From Arenicellales bacterium (GTDB lineage Bacteria > Pseudomonadota > Gammaproteobacteria > Arenicellales > JAJDZL01): a stretch of 64,000 nt of DNA. Positions 1 through 8,195 of the stretch are shown here, one piece after another (the first letter of the stretch is position 1; the number at the start of each line of letters is the position of its first letter). A model generated the notes under the pieces. The model made no database searches. It saw only the letters and a list, made by a program, of their open reading frames with translations, and was not told the DNA's origin. The stretch is from contig OX638343.1 in assembly GCA_951813075.1 (NCBI GenBank), positions 800,149-864,148 of the forward strand. The letters run 5' to 3'. Position numbers and translations under genes: made by a program.

Positions 1-669
1 ACCGGCATTGATGATGTGTGCACCACGCGGCAATTGGGCAAGCGTCTGCCGATTCAAGAAATTATCCGTTGCAGGTGTTCTAGGTAGCAAATCGACCAGA
101 ATATCCGTCCGTCCAAGAAACTGTCCAAGTTCATCCGGCCCGGCAAATGATTCTACGTTGGGAAGCTGCTTCCTGCCAGCACTGTAACCGATTACTTGAA
201 AGCCAAGTTGGACGAGTGCCGCAGCGCACGCCTTACCGAGTACACCAAGGCCCAGTATGCCAACACAGGTTGTGCGCGGCGCTTTGTAATTGCTGTGAAA
301 TGGATGCTCCCATTTTCGACTCTGATAACAGGAGACATGCATATGAATTCCTATTACATGATGAGCGACATAGACAACAATTCCATCGGTCAGTCCGGGC
401 TCTGTCATTCGGACAATCGGCAGGTGATTGAGCTGCGAATCAGACAGAAGATCTTCTACACCGGCCCACATCGAGAATATGGCTTTCAGATTTGGATATC
501 GAGCCAACTCACCTGCTGGCGGTCGAGCGACTATCGCATAGGTGATATCGTCGACCAGACCGACATCCGGCCATATCCGCAGGTCCAAGTCCGGAGCGTT
601 GCGTCGAAGTTCAGCTGTCCAGCGTTCGGTATTCTCCTCAGTTGTAACAAACAGGACTGCGTCGCCCAT
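1..669 (-). CDS. D-2-hydroxyacid dehydrogenase, GhrA-like (partial, 3' end off window)
   Basis: Open frame from an ATG at 669 to the window edge gives 223 residues without a stop. The visible part has the N-terminal substrate-side domain, then the start of the NAD(P)-binding Rossmann fold (CVGILGLGVLGKACA, a GxGxxG motif), then a stretch ending LPRTPATDNFLNRQTL and RGAHIINA. This is typical of glyoxylate/hydroxypyruvate reductase A, which reduces 2-oxoacids to D-2-hydroxyacids in the cytosol. The catalytic Arg/Glu/His region lies beyond the edge, so activity and substrate cannot be judged. Family call is firm; the GhrA subgroup is likely from the short inter-domain spacing. Confidence 0.8.
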   Translation of the reverse strand, partial: MGDAVLFVTTEENTERWTAELRRNAPDLDLRIWPDVGLVDDITYAIVARPPAGELARYPNLKAIFSMWAGVEDLLSDSQLNHLPIVRMTEPGLTDGIVVYVAHHVIGIHMHVSCYQSRKWEHPFHSNYKAPRTTCVGILGLGVLGKACAAALVQLGFQVIGYSAGRKQLPNVESFAGPDELGQFLGRTDILVDLLPRTPATDNFLNRQTLAQLPRGAHIINAG

Positions 670-699
670 CACCAAATTCCCTGACGGTCACAATGAATT

Positions 700-1395
700 C
701 TATTCTATGGCAAGCAACTCTATCTCAAAAACCAATGTCGCTGACGGTGGAATAACCGGAGGGCTTCCCTGCTCGCCATACCCGAGTTCCGGCGGAATGA
801 CAATTTGATATTTTGCACCCACACTCATCAATTGAAGCGCTTCAACCCAGCCGGGAATAATCCCAGCCAGAGAGAATGTCGTGGGCTCGTCTCTGCTATA
901 GGAACTGTCAAATTCAGAACCATCTGTCAATGTCCCGCGATAGTGTACTGTCACGGTACTGTCAGGTCCGGGTTTAGCACCCTCACCCTCTACAAAAACT
1001 TTATAAAGAAGGCCGCTGCCCGTAGATTGCACGCCATCCTGCGCTGCAAAGTCGGCGCGGAACTCCTCACCGGAAGCTTTCACCATTTCAACCATCTCCT
1101 GTTGCATTTTCGCCTGTTCAGCAGTGAATTCCTGCACCGCCGCTTGCATTTGTTCGTCAGACAATTTCAACTCTTTTGACATTAGCACATCAGCAATTGC
1201 CTGCGCCAACACTTCTCCACTCAGCGGTACGCCTATGTTTTGCAACTGTTCGCTGATCTGAATCGCAAACTGAACTCCGAACGTATAACTGAGCGCTCCT
1301 CCAGGAACATTCAAGTCCACGTCGTGAGCGTTCGCGGCTGTAGCGACCGTCATAGACATAGCAGTCGCCAAAATTATGGCTTTCATTCTCTTCAT
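700..1395 (-). CDS. Secreted FKBP-type peptidyl-prolyl cis-trans isomerase
   Basis: 231 residues. The ATG at 1395 is chosen because it starts a signal peptide (KRMKAIILATAMSM... with cleavage likely after ANA) and has an AGGTG ribosome site just upstream; a longer frame exists but its extra residues are not protein-like. Residues about 25-120 form a helical FKBP N-terminal dimerisation domain. About 125-231 form the FKBP catalytic domain, with VTVHYRGTLTDGSEFDSS, a central Trp region (GIIPGWVEALQLM) and PPELGYGEQG near the end. It resembles FkpA/FklB/Mip-type foldases that catalyse prolyl isomerisation, here probably periplasmic. It ends 30 bases from the 2-hydroxyacid dehydrogenase start on the same strand. 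Confidence 0.88.
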   Translation of the reverse strand: MKRMKAIILATAMSMTVATAANAHDVDLNVPGGALSYTFGVQFAIQISEQLQNIGVPLSGEVLAQAIADVLMSKELKLSDEQMQAAVQEFTAEQAKMQQEMVEMVKASGEEFRADFAAQDGVQSTGSGLLYKVFVEGEGAKPGPDSTVTVHYRGTLTDGSEFDSSYSRDEPTTFSLAGIIPGWVEALQLMSVGAKYQIVIPPELGYGEQGSPPVIPPSATLVFEIELLAIE

Positions 1396-1786
1396 AAATC
1401 TGCACCTAAACCACTTGTTTTGTACCGTTTTCCCCGTGAAATCATATTGTGTTATTCCTAACATGTCTAAGGTAGAATCAATCGCGCATAACGGATGTGT
1501 CGATGCAATTTCTTGAAGCCGAACCAGATGAGAAGAACAATTCCAATAAGAATTACGGCAAGAATGATACTTTATTTGACAAATCGTAGCGGACACAATA
1601 ATCAGAATTTTACCTGGCGCTCAGTGAATCCGTGCCAACTTTCGACCAGCCGTTTGGCAATACCACGTACAAGCGTGAACGGGTTATTTCATAAATCGGT
1701 ACAATACACTGACCAATACAGAATGCTGGTTGACGAATAAGGTCACTCAGATAGGAGAAAAGAATATCACCCATCAGGAATACAAG
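1396..1786. other. Intergenic region between divergent genes
   Basis: About 390 bases between the FKBP gene and the Trm112-like gene, expected to hold both promoters. No recognised gene. A 28-codon frame at 1503-1589 on the plus strand reads as a charged peptide but has no recognised family and no clear ribosome site. Confidence 0.4.
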
Positions 1787-2053
1787 ATGCCAGTCGACTC
1801 AAAGTTGTTAGAAATTCTCCGCTGTCCTGTAACCAAACAGCCGCTTTCGGTTCTCACCGAAGAAAGAATTGCTCAGATTAATGAACAGGTTTCTGCCGGT
1901 CAAGTACGCTACGCCGACGGGTCAAATGTCGAAAAAGAGCTGGAGGAAGCGCTGATCACTGAAAATGGCCGTGTTATCTACCGGGTGGACGACGATATAC
2001 CCATCATGTTGCAGGATCTCAGCATTCCTATGTCCGAAATCGAGCAGGATTGA
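1787..2053 (+). CDS. Trm112/YcaR family small protein
   Basis: 88 residues from ATG 1787, preceded by an AGGA ribosome site; the longer upstream frame is not homologous. It begins with the family hallmark LLEILRCPVTKQPL and ends with GRVIYRVDDDIPIMLQD, typical of UPF0434/Trm112-like proteins. It carries the longer central insert (about residues 25-60) known from several gammaproteobacterial members. In eukaryotes and archaea Trm112 activates methyltransferases; the bacterial role is unsettled. Only one Cys of the usual zinc site is visible (RCPV), as in many bacterial homologues. Confidence 0.85.
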   Translation: MPVDSKLLEILRCPVTKQPLSVLTEERIAQINEQVSAGQVRYADGSNVEKELEEALITENGRVIYRVDDDIPIMLQDLSIPMSEIEQD

Positions 2054-2058
2054 AACGA

Positions 2059-3240
2059 CTAGTTCTGTCGATAAAATTCCATCAAGATTTTTGCAACTTC
2101 CGGTCTTGAGAATTCTTCCGGCAGACTCTCACCTGCCGACAGCATTTCCCGGACGCGGGTTCCAGAAAGAAGAATGAAGTCCTCCTTCTGGTGATCAGGG
2201 GCGTCGCGCATCATCACCACCTGGTTGAGTTTCTTGGACCACGCAGTATGGTCAGCTTCGAATATTTCGATATCCAGCACACCTTCCGGCACATCCGTGT
2301 GAAAAATAGTCTGTGCATCAAATGCGCCGTAATAGTCCCCGACACCCGCATGATCGCGACCCACAATCATATGGGAAGCACCCAGATTCTGGCGGAAAAT
2401 AGCATGCAGGACTGCTTCTCTCGGACCAGCATAGAGCATATCGAATCCATACCCTGAAATAATCACTGTGTTTTCCGGAAAATAAAGATCAACCATTTTT
2501 CGGATTGCGTCATCTCGTACTTTTGCCGGAATATCCCCGGGTTTCAACTTGCCGAGTAGCATGTGAATCACCACGCCATCCGACGCGGTTCGCTCGAGCG
2601 CAGTCTTGCATAGTTCCTCATGTGCGCGATGCATGGGGTTTCTGGTCTGAAAAGCAACGACTTTCTTCCACCCTCGACGCTCGATATCCTCTCGAATCTG
2701 ATATGCGGTTCTGAACGTATTCGGAAACTCAGTTTCGAAATAACTGAAATTCAGAACTTCAACGGGTCCTGAGACCACTATTGCGCCCTGTTCCAGAAAC
2801 GTATTGACTCCGGGGTGTTCGTGATCTGTCGTGCCGAATACACATTGCGCGATATGCATCAACTCATCACTTCTCAACGTGTCAACGGACTCGACTGTCT
2901 GAATCGCCAAGGGGGGATTACCTGCAACCTCTGAGTCTCTGAGAGTAATTCTTTCGCCTGCTATGTCGCCTTCATCGCTGATTCGGTTTAGAATCGGAAC
3001 CGGCCAAAAAAGACCTGACTGTGTTCTCATCTCATCTGCAATTGAAAGTGCATCTGCCCGGTTCATAAAGCCGTCAAGCGGGGTGAAATAACCCGCTCCC
3101 AGCATTACAGCACTGCTCGCAGAAGAAGAATTCAGCAACACGGACGGCAACTGTTCAGCTTCTCTGCGCAATTCTGCTCGTCGTTCAGCGTCGCAGACAA
3201 ATCGCGGCGTCAACGCATCCGATTTATAGGGCTTGATCAC
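2059..3240 (-). CDS. sat: Sulfate adenylyltransferase (ATP sulfurylase)
   Basis: 393 residues, GTG start at 3240. Homo-oligomeric Sat type, unrelated to the CysDN pair. The active-site motif QTRNPMHRAHE is at residues 198-208 and the second nucleotide motif GRDHAG at 294-299. The enzyme interconverts ATP plus sulfate with APS plus pyrophosphate, for sulfate activation or, in reverse, for dissimilatory sulfur oxidation. No APS reductase, APS kinase or aprAB lies nearby, so direction cannot be told from context. It follows the DAHP synthase gene on the same strand after about 26 bases and converges on the Trm112-like gene 5 bases away. Confidence 0.95.
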   Translation of the reverse strand: MIKPYKSDALTPRFVCDAERRAELRREAEQLPSVLLNSSSASSAVMLGAGYFTPLDGFMNRADALSIADEMRTQSGLFWPVPILNRISDEGDIAGERITLRDSEVAGNPPLAIQTVESVDTLRSDELMHIAQCVFGTTDHEHPGVNTFLEQGAIVVSGPVEVLNFSYFETEFPNTFRTAYQIREDIERRGWKKVVAFQTRNPMHRAHEELCKTALERTASDGVVIHMLLGKLKPGDIPAKVRDDAIRKMVDLYFPENTVIISGYGFDMLYAGPREAVLHAIFRQNLGASHMIVGRDHAGVGDYYGAFDAQTIFHTDVPEGVLDIEIFEADHTAWSKKLNQVVMMRDAPDHQKEDFILLSGTRVREMLSAGESLPEEFSRPEVAKILMEFYRQN

Positions 3241-3266
3241 CGGATAGATTGGTATTGGATTTTGAT

Positions 3267-4379
3267 TCAGGTTGCAACCGCGTCGGCTGAACCGGAAACA
3301 AGAACAGTATCACGGCGTTGACGTACCGCTTCCGCTAGTTCGCTTAGCAAGATCTCTGTGTCTTCCCAACCAATACAGGCGTCGGTGATACTTTGACCGT
3401 ATACCAGTGTCTCACCAGGAACTTGATTCTGACGGCCTTCTACAAGATGGCTTTCAATCATGACACCCATAATTCTTGCATCCCCTGATGCAATTTGACC
3501 GCCGACATCCCGTCCCGTATCCATTTGTCGAAAGAACTGTTTCAAACTGTTGGCGTGACTGAAATCAATCATGATATTTTCCGCAAGACCTCTTTTGGCC
3601 AACAGTCCGGCTGCTTTATCGACATCTTCTGCTCCGTAGTTTGGCACCTTACCGCCGCGCAAGATGATGTGGCAATCCTCATTTCCGGATGTTTCAAAAA
3701 TTGCGGTGCGACCGTTCTTCCGAATGGAAAGAAAGCGATGACTTTTTGATGCCGCATGCGCGCCGTCAACTGCAATTTGAAGATTTCCGTCGGTCCCGTT
3801 TTTCAGACCGACCGGACACGACAGGCCTGATACCAGTTGTCTGTGAACCTGGCTTTCCGTCGTCCTCGCGCCAATGGCACCCCAACTGACCAAATCCGCA
3901 ATGTACTGCGGTGTAACGATATCCAGAAATTCGACACCAGCTGGTACACCGATATTATTCAGTTCAAGCAGCAGTGTTCTTGCCAGCCGCAGTCCTTTAT
4001 TGATGTCAAAGGTTGAATCCAGATCCGGATCATTGATCAGGCCTTTCCACCCAATGGTTGTCCGCGGTTTCTCAAAATAAACTCGCATGACGATCAGCAG
4101 GTCGTCGGCTAGTTCAGACTTTATTTTCCCGAGCCGAGTAGCATACTCCATTGCTGCATCAGAATCATGAATCGAGCAAGGACCGACGATTACAACAAGA
4201 CGATCATCTCGCCCGTTTAAAATATCGTGTATAGCAGCTCTGGTGCTATTGACGACATCAATTGCTTTTGTTGATGCTGGAATCTCATCCATCACCTGAG
4301 ACGGATACGCAACATCACATATTGATGCGATTCGCAAATCATCTATCTGCACATCGTCTATATATTTGGGTACAACCAT
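3267..4379 (-). CDS. aroG: 3-deoxy-7-phosphoheptulonate synthase (DAHP synthase, class I)
   Basis: 370 residues from ATG 4379 (a TTG four codons upstream is an alternative). AroG/AroF/AroH type: GPCSIHD near residue 67, RVYFEKPRTTIGWKGLINDPDLD, GARTTESQVHR, and the C-terminal IMIDFSHANS metal/substrate segment. It condenses phosphoenolpyruvate and erythrose 4-phosphate, the first step of the shikimate pathway. Members are normally feedback-regulated by an aromatic amino acid; which one cannot be read by eye. The gene symbol marks the family, not the isozyme. Confidence 0.93.
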   Translation of the reverse strand: MVVPKYIDDVQIDDLRIASICDVAYPSQVMDEIPASTKAIDVVNSTRAAIHDILNGRDDRLVVIVGPCSIHDSDAAMEYATRLGKIKSELADDLLIVMRVYFEKPRTTIGWKGLINDPDLDSTFDINKGLRLARTLLLELNNIGVPAGVEFLDIVTPQYIADLVSWGAIGARTTESQVHRQLVSGLSCPVGLKNGTDGNLQIAVDGAHAASKSHRFLSIRKNGRTAIFETSGNEDCHIILRGGKVPNYGAEDVDKAAGLLAKRGLAENIMIDFSHANSLKQFFRQMDTGRDVGGQIASGDARIMGVMIESHLVEGRQNQVPGETLVYGQSITDACIGWEDTEILLSELAEAVRQRRDTVLVSGSADAVAT

Positions 4380-4622
4380 CACCTTTTCCAAATTTAGCCT
4401 GCAAAATATATTTTTCGTTGCAGACTTGATGAATCAAAAGCGTTAATTATAAGCAGTTATTCCATTTCGGAACTACTTATAGAATTGGCTACCCGTCGCT
4501 GGAGAGTGTGCTGGTTCTGACACCGTTGAATTATCAAGCATAGCGAGGCAAAGATTCATTACTACATCAATCAACGGTTGACAAAGGTTTATCAATATTG
4601 ATTCAGCGAATTTGCAGTTGCC

Positions 4623-4880
4623 TCAGGCGACTTCACGAGGACATATGGAATTCAAGGCATCAGATTCTGTTTGTGTAGCAATCTCAAGATCATATAGGAC
4701 CTGCAGGTTGAGCGAACTCCGTGCGTCTGTATTGAAATATCGCGCCAGACGCAGCGCAGTTCCAGCAGTATTTCCTCGACGATCGCGAACGATTTCGTTG
4801 ATACGAGCAGGTTTCACTCCAACAGCTTTGGCTAATGCTGTCGCTGACAGGTCGAACGGTTCAATGAAGTCGTTTTTCAA
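4623..4880 (-). CDS. higA: HigA-type antitoxin, XRE helix-turn-helix (start uncertain)
   Basis: The homologous reading frame contains the HigA/VapI hallmark: YPGEIL just before the annotated start, then FDLSATALAKAVGVKP, a helix-turn-helix, and TALRLARYFNTDA. Antitoxins of this family bind the toxin and repress their own operon. Odd point: the family homology begins directly after the higB stop at 4899-4901, with no ATG, GTG or TTG before the conserved PGEIL segment. The first usable start is the TTG at 4880, which removes that segment. The module therefore looks eroded at the antitoxin start as well as in the toxin. Confidence 0.7.
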   Translation of the reverse strand: MKNDFIEPFDLSATALAKAVGVKPARINEIVRDRRGNTAGTALRLARYFNTDARSSLNLQVLYDLEIATQTESDALNSICPREVA

Positions 4881-4898
4881 GATCTCGCCAGGATATTG

Positions 4899-5179
4899 CT
4901 ATCTGTGATTGTCTACTATTTCCACATCGTAGGCGTCTTCATGGACAAAACGAAAACAAAGTCTCCATTGATCATTAATTCGAATGCCATACGAACCGGA
5001 GCGGTCGGCGCGTGGTGCCTCAAGTCGGTTTCCGGGGGTACCCTTATAAAATCAAGCGATGCAGCGGCATTCAATTGTGCGAGCTTAAGCTGGGCGACCC
5101 GCTCAAAATGAAGAAAACTCTGTACCCGATTTTGGTTGGCGAGCCTCTCTGTATCCTTGCAACGAAAACTTTGAATCAT
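4899..5179 (-). pseudogene. higB: HigB/RelE-family toxin, frameshifted
   Basis: From ATG 5179 the frame reads as HigB (MIQSFRCKDTERLAN..., then LNAAASLDFIRVPP). It then shifts: the rest of the family (GNRLEAPRADRSGSYGIRIN, followed by QWRLCFRF and EDAYDVE) is in the next frame and ends at a stop at 4899. The break falls in a run of five G on the plus strand (5034-5038). Adding one base there would give a normal 93-residue toxin containing the family PPGNRLE segment. HigB toxins are ribosome-dependent mRNA interferases. As read, the product lacks its C-terminal half. Confidence 0.82.
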
Positions 5180-5581
5180 GAATTGATTGTATTGTCCCTC
5201 GATATACGATATTGGACAATGTATTTGGGAATTGAAAATGGAAATCAGGCACCTATTCGAAGCATATGGCGCGTGCGTCACCTTTCAAGATGAAAGATGT
5301 AGAAAAGTCGAGCATTGTCGCGATTGATCGACTGGAATAGAACGTCTTCTGATCTCGATGCGAGAGATTGTCGGACCCTCAGTTCCCTATTTGCATGCGA
5401 TGACAGAATGTTCCCTGAACTCCATCAAAAAGGACAGACCGCCAATTCAGCTAGAACTTAGATTTATTGTATCTGGAAGAAAAGAATTCGGAACCATAAG
5501 AGAAATTACAAGACAGATCACATGTACCTATGTATAACCTGTTGAACCCAAAACTGAGATTTCTATACAAGAGGAACATAG
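5180..5581. other. Intergenic region between higBA and the OYE-family gene
   Basis: About 400 bases. It holds the putative higBA operator (5191-5220) and the AGAGGAAC ribosome site (about 5571-5578) of the downstream oxidoreductase. No further coding signal recognised. Confidence 0.4.
5191..5220 (-). promoter_or_regulatory. Putative higBA operator, inverted repeat
   Basis: ATTGTCC at 5191-5197 and GGACAAT at 5214-5220 form a perfect 7-base inverted repeat. It encloses two copies of CGATAT, just upstream of the higB start. Position and symmetry fit autorepression by HigA (inference). Confidence 0.4.
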
Positions 5582-6805
5582 ATGATTGGACAAACCGTGA
5601 GGCATGAAAGCTCAAATCCTAATGATGCACTTCGAAAATCACTGAAACTTCCTTGCGGCGCGATCCTGAAAAATCGAATCGTAAAATCCGCCATGTCGGA
5701 TTCGCTCGGGAACGGTGACGGTGATCCCACCGAAGCTCAGATTCGACTCTACGAAAGATGGGCTGAAGGTGGAACAGCGGTTTCGATCATCGGTGAAGTC
5801 CAAGGTGACCCGCGCTATCCGGAGAAACCTGGAAATCTGGTGTTTGGAACGCATACCAACAAGCAGGCGATACAATCACTGGTCAGTCGCGCAGTAATTG
5901 CAGGTGCTCATCTATGGCCTCAGCTCGGCCATGCCGGTGCTCTTGCTCACTTGCCGATCAGTCAGCCGAAAGGGCCATCTGCCCTGAATGTCGAAGGGCT
6001 GCACTGCGCAGGTATGTCAGATGAAGACATTCAGCAACTGCCTGACATGTATGCTAGTGCCGCCGCATTCGCAAAGAACTCAGGATTCAGCGGCGTCCAG
6101 ATTCACGCTGGACACGGCTTTCTGCTCAGTCAGTTCTTATCACCGTTATTCAACCGCCGCAAAGATGGCTACGGTGGTTCAATCGAAGCACGTTGCCGAA
6201 TAGTGCTAGAAGTGATCGACGAAGTGCGGCGTGCTGTCGGTCCGTCATTTCCCATCGGAATCAAGATCAATTCAACAGACAAACTGGAAGGAGGATTGAC
6301 AGAGATTGATGCATTGGAGGTGGTTCGCCTGCTCGATCGAACGTCAATTGATCTGATTGACATTAGTGGTGGGACCTATTTCCCGGGAGCGAAGTCAAGC
6401 TCCGACGCGGTATCCGATGGCGGACCATATTTTCTTGAATTCGCCAGACGCGCCAAAGACATCACCGATGTGCCACTAATGCTGACTGGGGGTTTCAAAA
6501 GACGCCAGCAGGCACGAGATGCGTTAGCTAGTGGAGTCATTGAAATGGTGAGTTTAGCACGTGCCATGGTTCTTTGTCCGCGACTTGCGGAGATCTGGCT
6601 GACCGAAAAAGGTGGTGATCCTGAATTCCCGAAATTCAAATCCCCGCCGCGAGGCGCTATCACGGCGTGGTATACCATGCGGTTAGCGGCATTGGGACAA
6701 GATAGCGAGAACACGTTCACGCTGAACCCTGAGCGTGCTTTACGCGATTATGACGAACGTGATGCGCAACGTTGCATCAAATGGCGAAAGAAGTTCTCTC
6801 ACTGA
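5582..6805 (+). CDS. NADH:flavin oxidoreductase, old yellow enzyme family
   Basis: 407 residues, ATG preceded by AGAGGAAC. FMN-binding TIM barrel: LKNRIVKSAMSD near residue 30, catalytic HAGHGF at 175-180, LSQFLSPLFNRRKDGYGGS, then the phosphate-binding VSLARAMV region near the C-terminus. Such enzymes reduce activated alkenes or act as demethylating dehydrogenases; this one is the short single-domain form without the C-terminal FeS/FAD part of trimethylamine dehydrogenase. Substrate not predictable. It stands alone, followed by decayed glp genes. Confidence 0.88.
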   Translation: MIGQTVRHESSNPNDALRKSLKLPCGAILKNRIVKSAMSDSLGNGDGDPTEAQIRLYERWAEGGTAVSIIGEVQGDPRYPEKPGNLVFGTHTNKQAIQSLVSRAVIAGAHLWPQLGHAGALAHLPISQPKGPSALNVEGLHCAGMSDEDIQQLPDMYASAAAFAKNSGFSGVQIHAGHGFLLSQFLSPLFNRRKDGYGGSIEARCRIVLEVIDEVRRAVGPSFPIGIKINSTDKLEGGLTEIDALEVVRLLDRTSIDLIDISGGTYFPGAKSSSDAVSDGGPYFLEFARRAKDITDVPLMLTGGFKRRQQARDALASGVIEMVSLARAMVLCPRLAEIWLTEKGGDPEFPKFKSPPRGAITAWYTMRLAALGQDSENTFTLNPERALRDYDERDAQRCIKWRKKFSH

Positions 6806-6904
6806 CTTGTGATCTAACTGAAAATCAACGCCACAATTCAAGCCATACTTTGTTCCTTCTTTCAGTCCGCTCTACTCTCACATAGTTATTTGCTCGTCGA
6901 CCAA

Positions 6905-7268
6905 ACAAACGAACACATCGTGGGAAAAATTGGCGCTGACATAGAGTTTGAAGATCTTAATGTTATATGCAAGAACGAGGCTTTGTCGACTTTCGGGAGT
7001 GCAACATCATCCGTTGCGAACCGAAATTGGAGTGCGGCCCGAGTTTGTTCGATTCAGCGATAAGGGCATACCGGTGAAAATCCAGCGGGTCGATGACGTA
7101 GGTAGACATCAATTGGTACGAGTTGTGCACAATCAGCACGAAATCGAGTTGATCTGCCCGGAAGAACAAGCCATACCCAACGATAGCGCAAGAATCGAAT
7201 TCGACACCAATCACACCTACCTGTACCATAACAGCTGGCCGGCCGGCGGAGATACGTCGCATGATTAA
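6905..7268 (+). pseudogene. Remnant of glycerol ABC transporter ATPases (GlpS start joined to GlpT end)
   Basis: The clear part is 7026-7268: GVRPEFVRFSDKGIPV, then IQRVDDVGRHQLVR and a tail ending NSW, matching the C-terminal TOBE-like domain of GlpT. GlpT is the second ATPase of the GlpSTPQV glycerol importer. No Walker A or signature motif remains. Just upstream, about 6925-6985, another frame reads KIGADIEFEDLNV, resembling the N-terminus of the partner ATPase GlpS. A large internal deletion joining glpS to glpT would explain this. The GlpT part is confident, the GlpS part weak. Confidence 0.65.
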
Positions 7269-8195
7269 TAAGACAATAATGCACGGCGCTTGGGTTAATG
7301 AAGTTTGCGGTTTTTTTACGTCCAATTCAATCCAAGCAGAACTTCCGACTTGTTCGCGGCAGCCATATCGTCGTCCGTAAGCTATTCGAACATCCGTACG
7401 CGTACATATTCCAGAATAAGGGTAAGAGATTTTTGTTCTGTATCCCTTACGAGCGGGACTTCACACTAATTGGCACAACAGAAATTGAAATGGAAGGCCC
7501 CAATAGCCGCAAGGAGATTAAGAACACTGAAGTCGACTACCTTTGCCAAGCTGCTAATCAGTATTTGCGTGAGCCTGTTAGTTCCAACGATGTCGTATGG
7601 AGTTATAGCGGTGTGCGAGCCTTTTACGACGATAACATGAGAGATGCTAAAACAATGACCCCGCGGGACTACACGTTGAAATTCGATGTTGCCAGAGCGC
7701 CGATTGTCTCCGTATACGGGGGCAAAATTTCAACCTACCGACAGCTAGCAGAAGACGTACTGGCGCTGCTTGAACAAGTTGAGGGCTCGATAAGCCGAAG
7801 TGGATGCAAAATGCTATATTGCCCGGTGGGGACATCAATGGATACGTATTGCAACATTCACCAGCACGTTGCGACAACAATATGGATGGCTTCCAACCGA
7901 ACTGGCTAGTCGATATGCACGTCACTATGGAAGCCTTGTTCACGAAATTCTCAAAGGTTGCAGCACTGTCTCTGATTTGGGGATCGATTTCTCACCGGGG
8001 CTCTATCAGGCAGAAGTGGATTACCTGGTGACGCGAGAGTATGCTATGTGCGCTGAAGACATAATTTGGCGACGAACACGTCAAGGAATTCGCATGAACA
8101 CACACCAAATCGACGAACTTAAAGATTATTTGGATTCCATATTCCTGTCTAAAAATTCACCAAAGGCAATTGCCGATGCAAGCTTATATTCTTAG
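7269..8195 (+). pseudogene. glpD: Glycerol-3-phosphate dehydrogenase GlpD, truncated and frameshifted
   Basis: Homology starts abruptly at GAWVNEV (about 7282), missing the whole FAD-binding N-terminus. It continues in three frames: LVRGSHIVV to GGKISTYRQLAEDVL (7298-7800), a short piece reading ILPGGDINGY (about 7810-7840), and then ELASRYARHYGSLVHEIL to WRRTRQGI ending at 8195. At least three frame changes plus the 5' loss mean it cannot encode a working enzyme. Intact GlpD oxidises glycerol 3-phosphate to DHAP at the membrane. The 3' end overlaps glpK by 20 bases, the remains of an operon. Confidence 0.88.

Noticed and set aside
1503..1589. 28-codon plus-strand ORF
   Set aside because: Reads plausibly, but there is no support beyond composition; too short to call.
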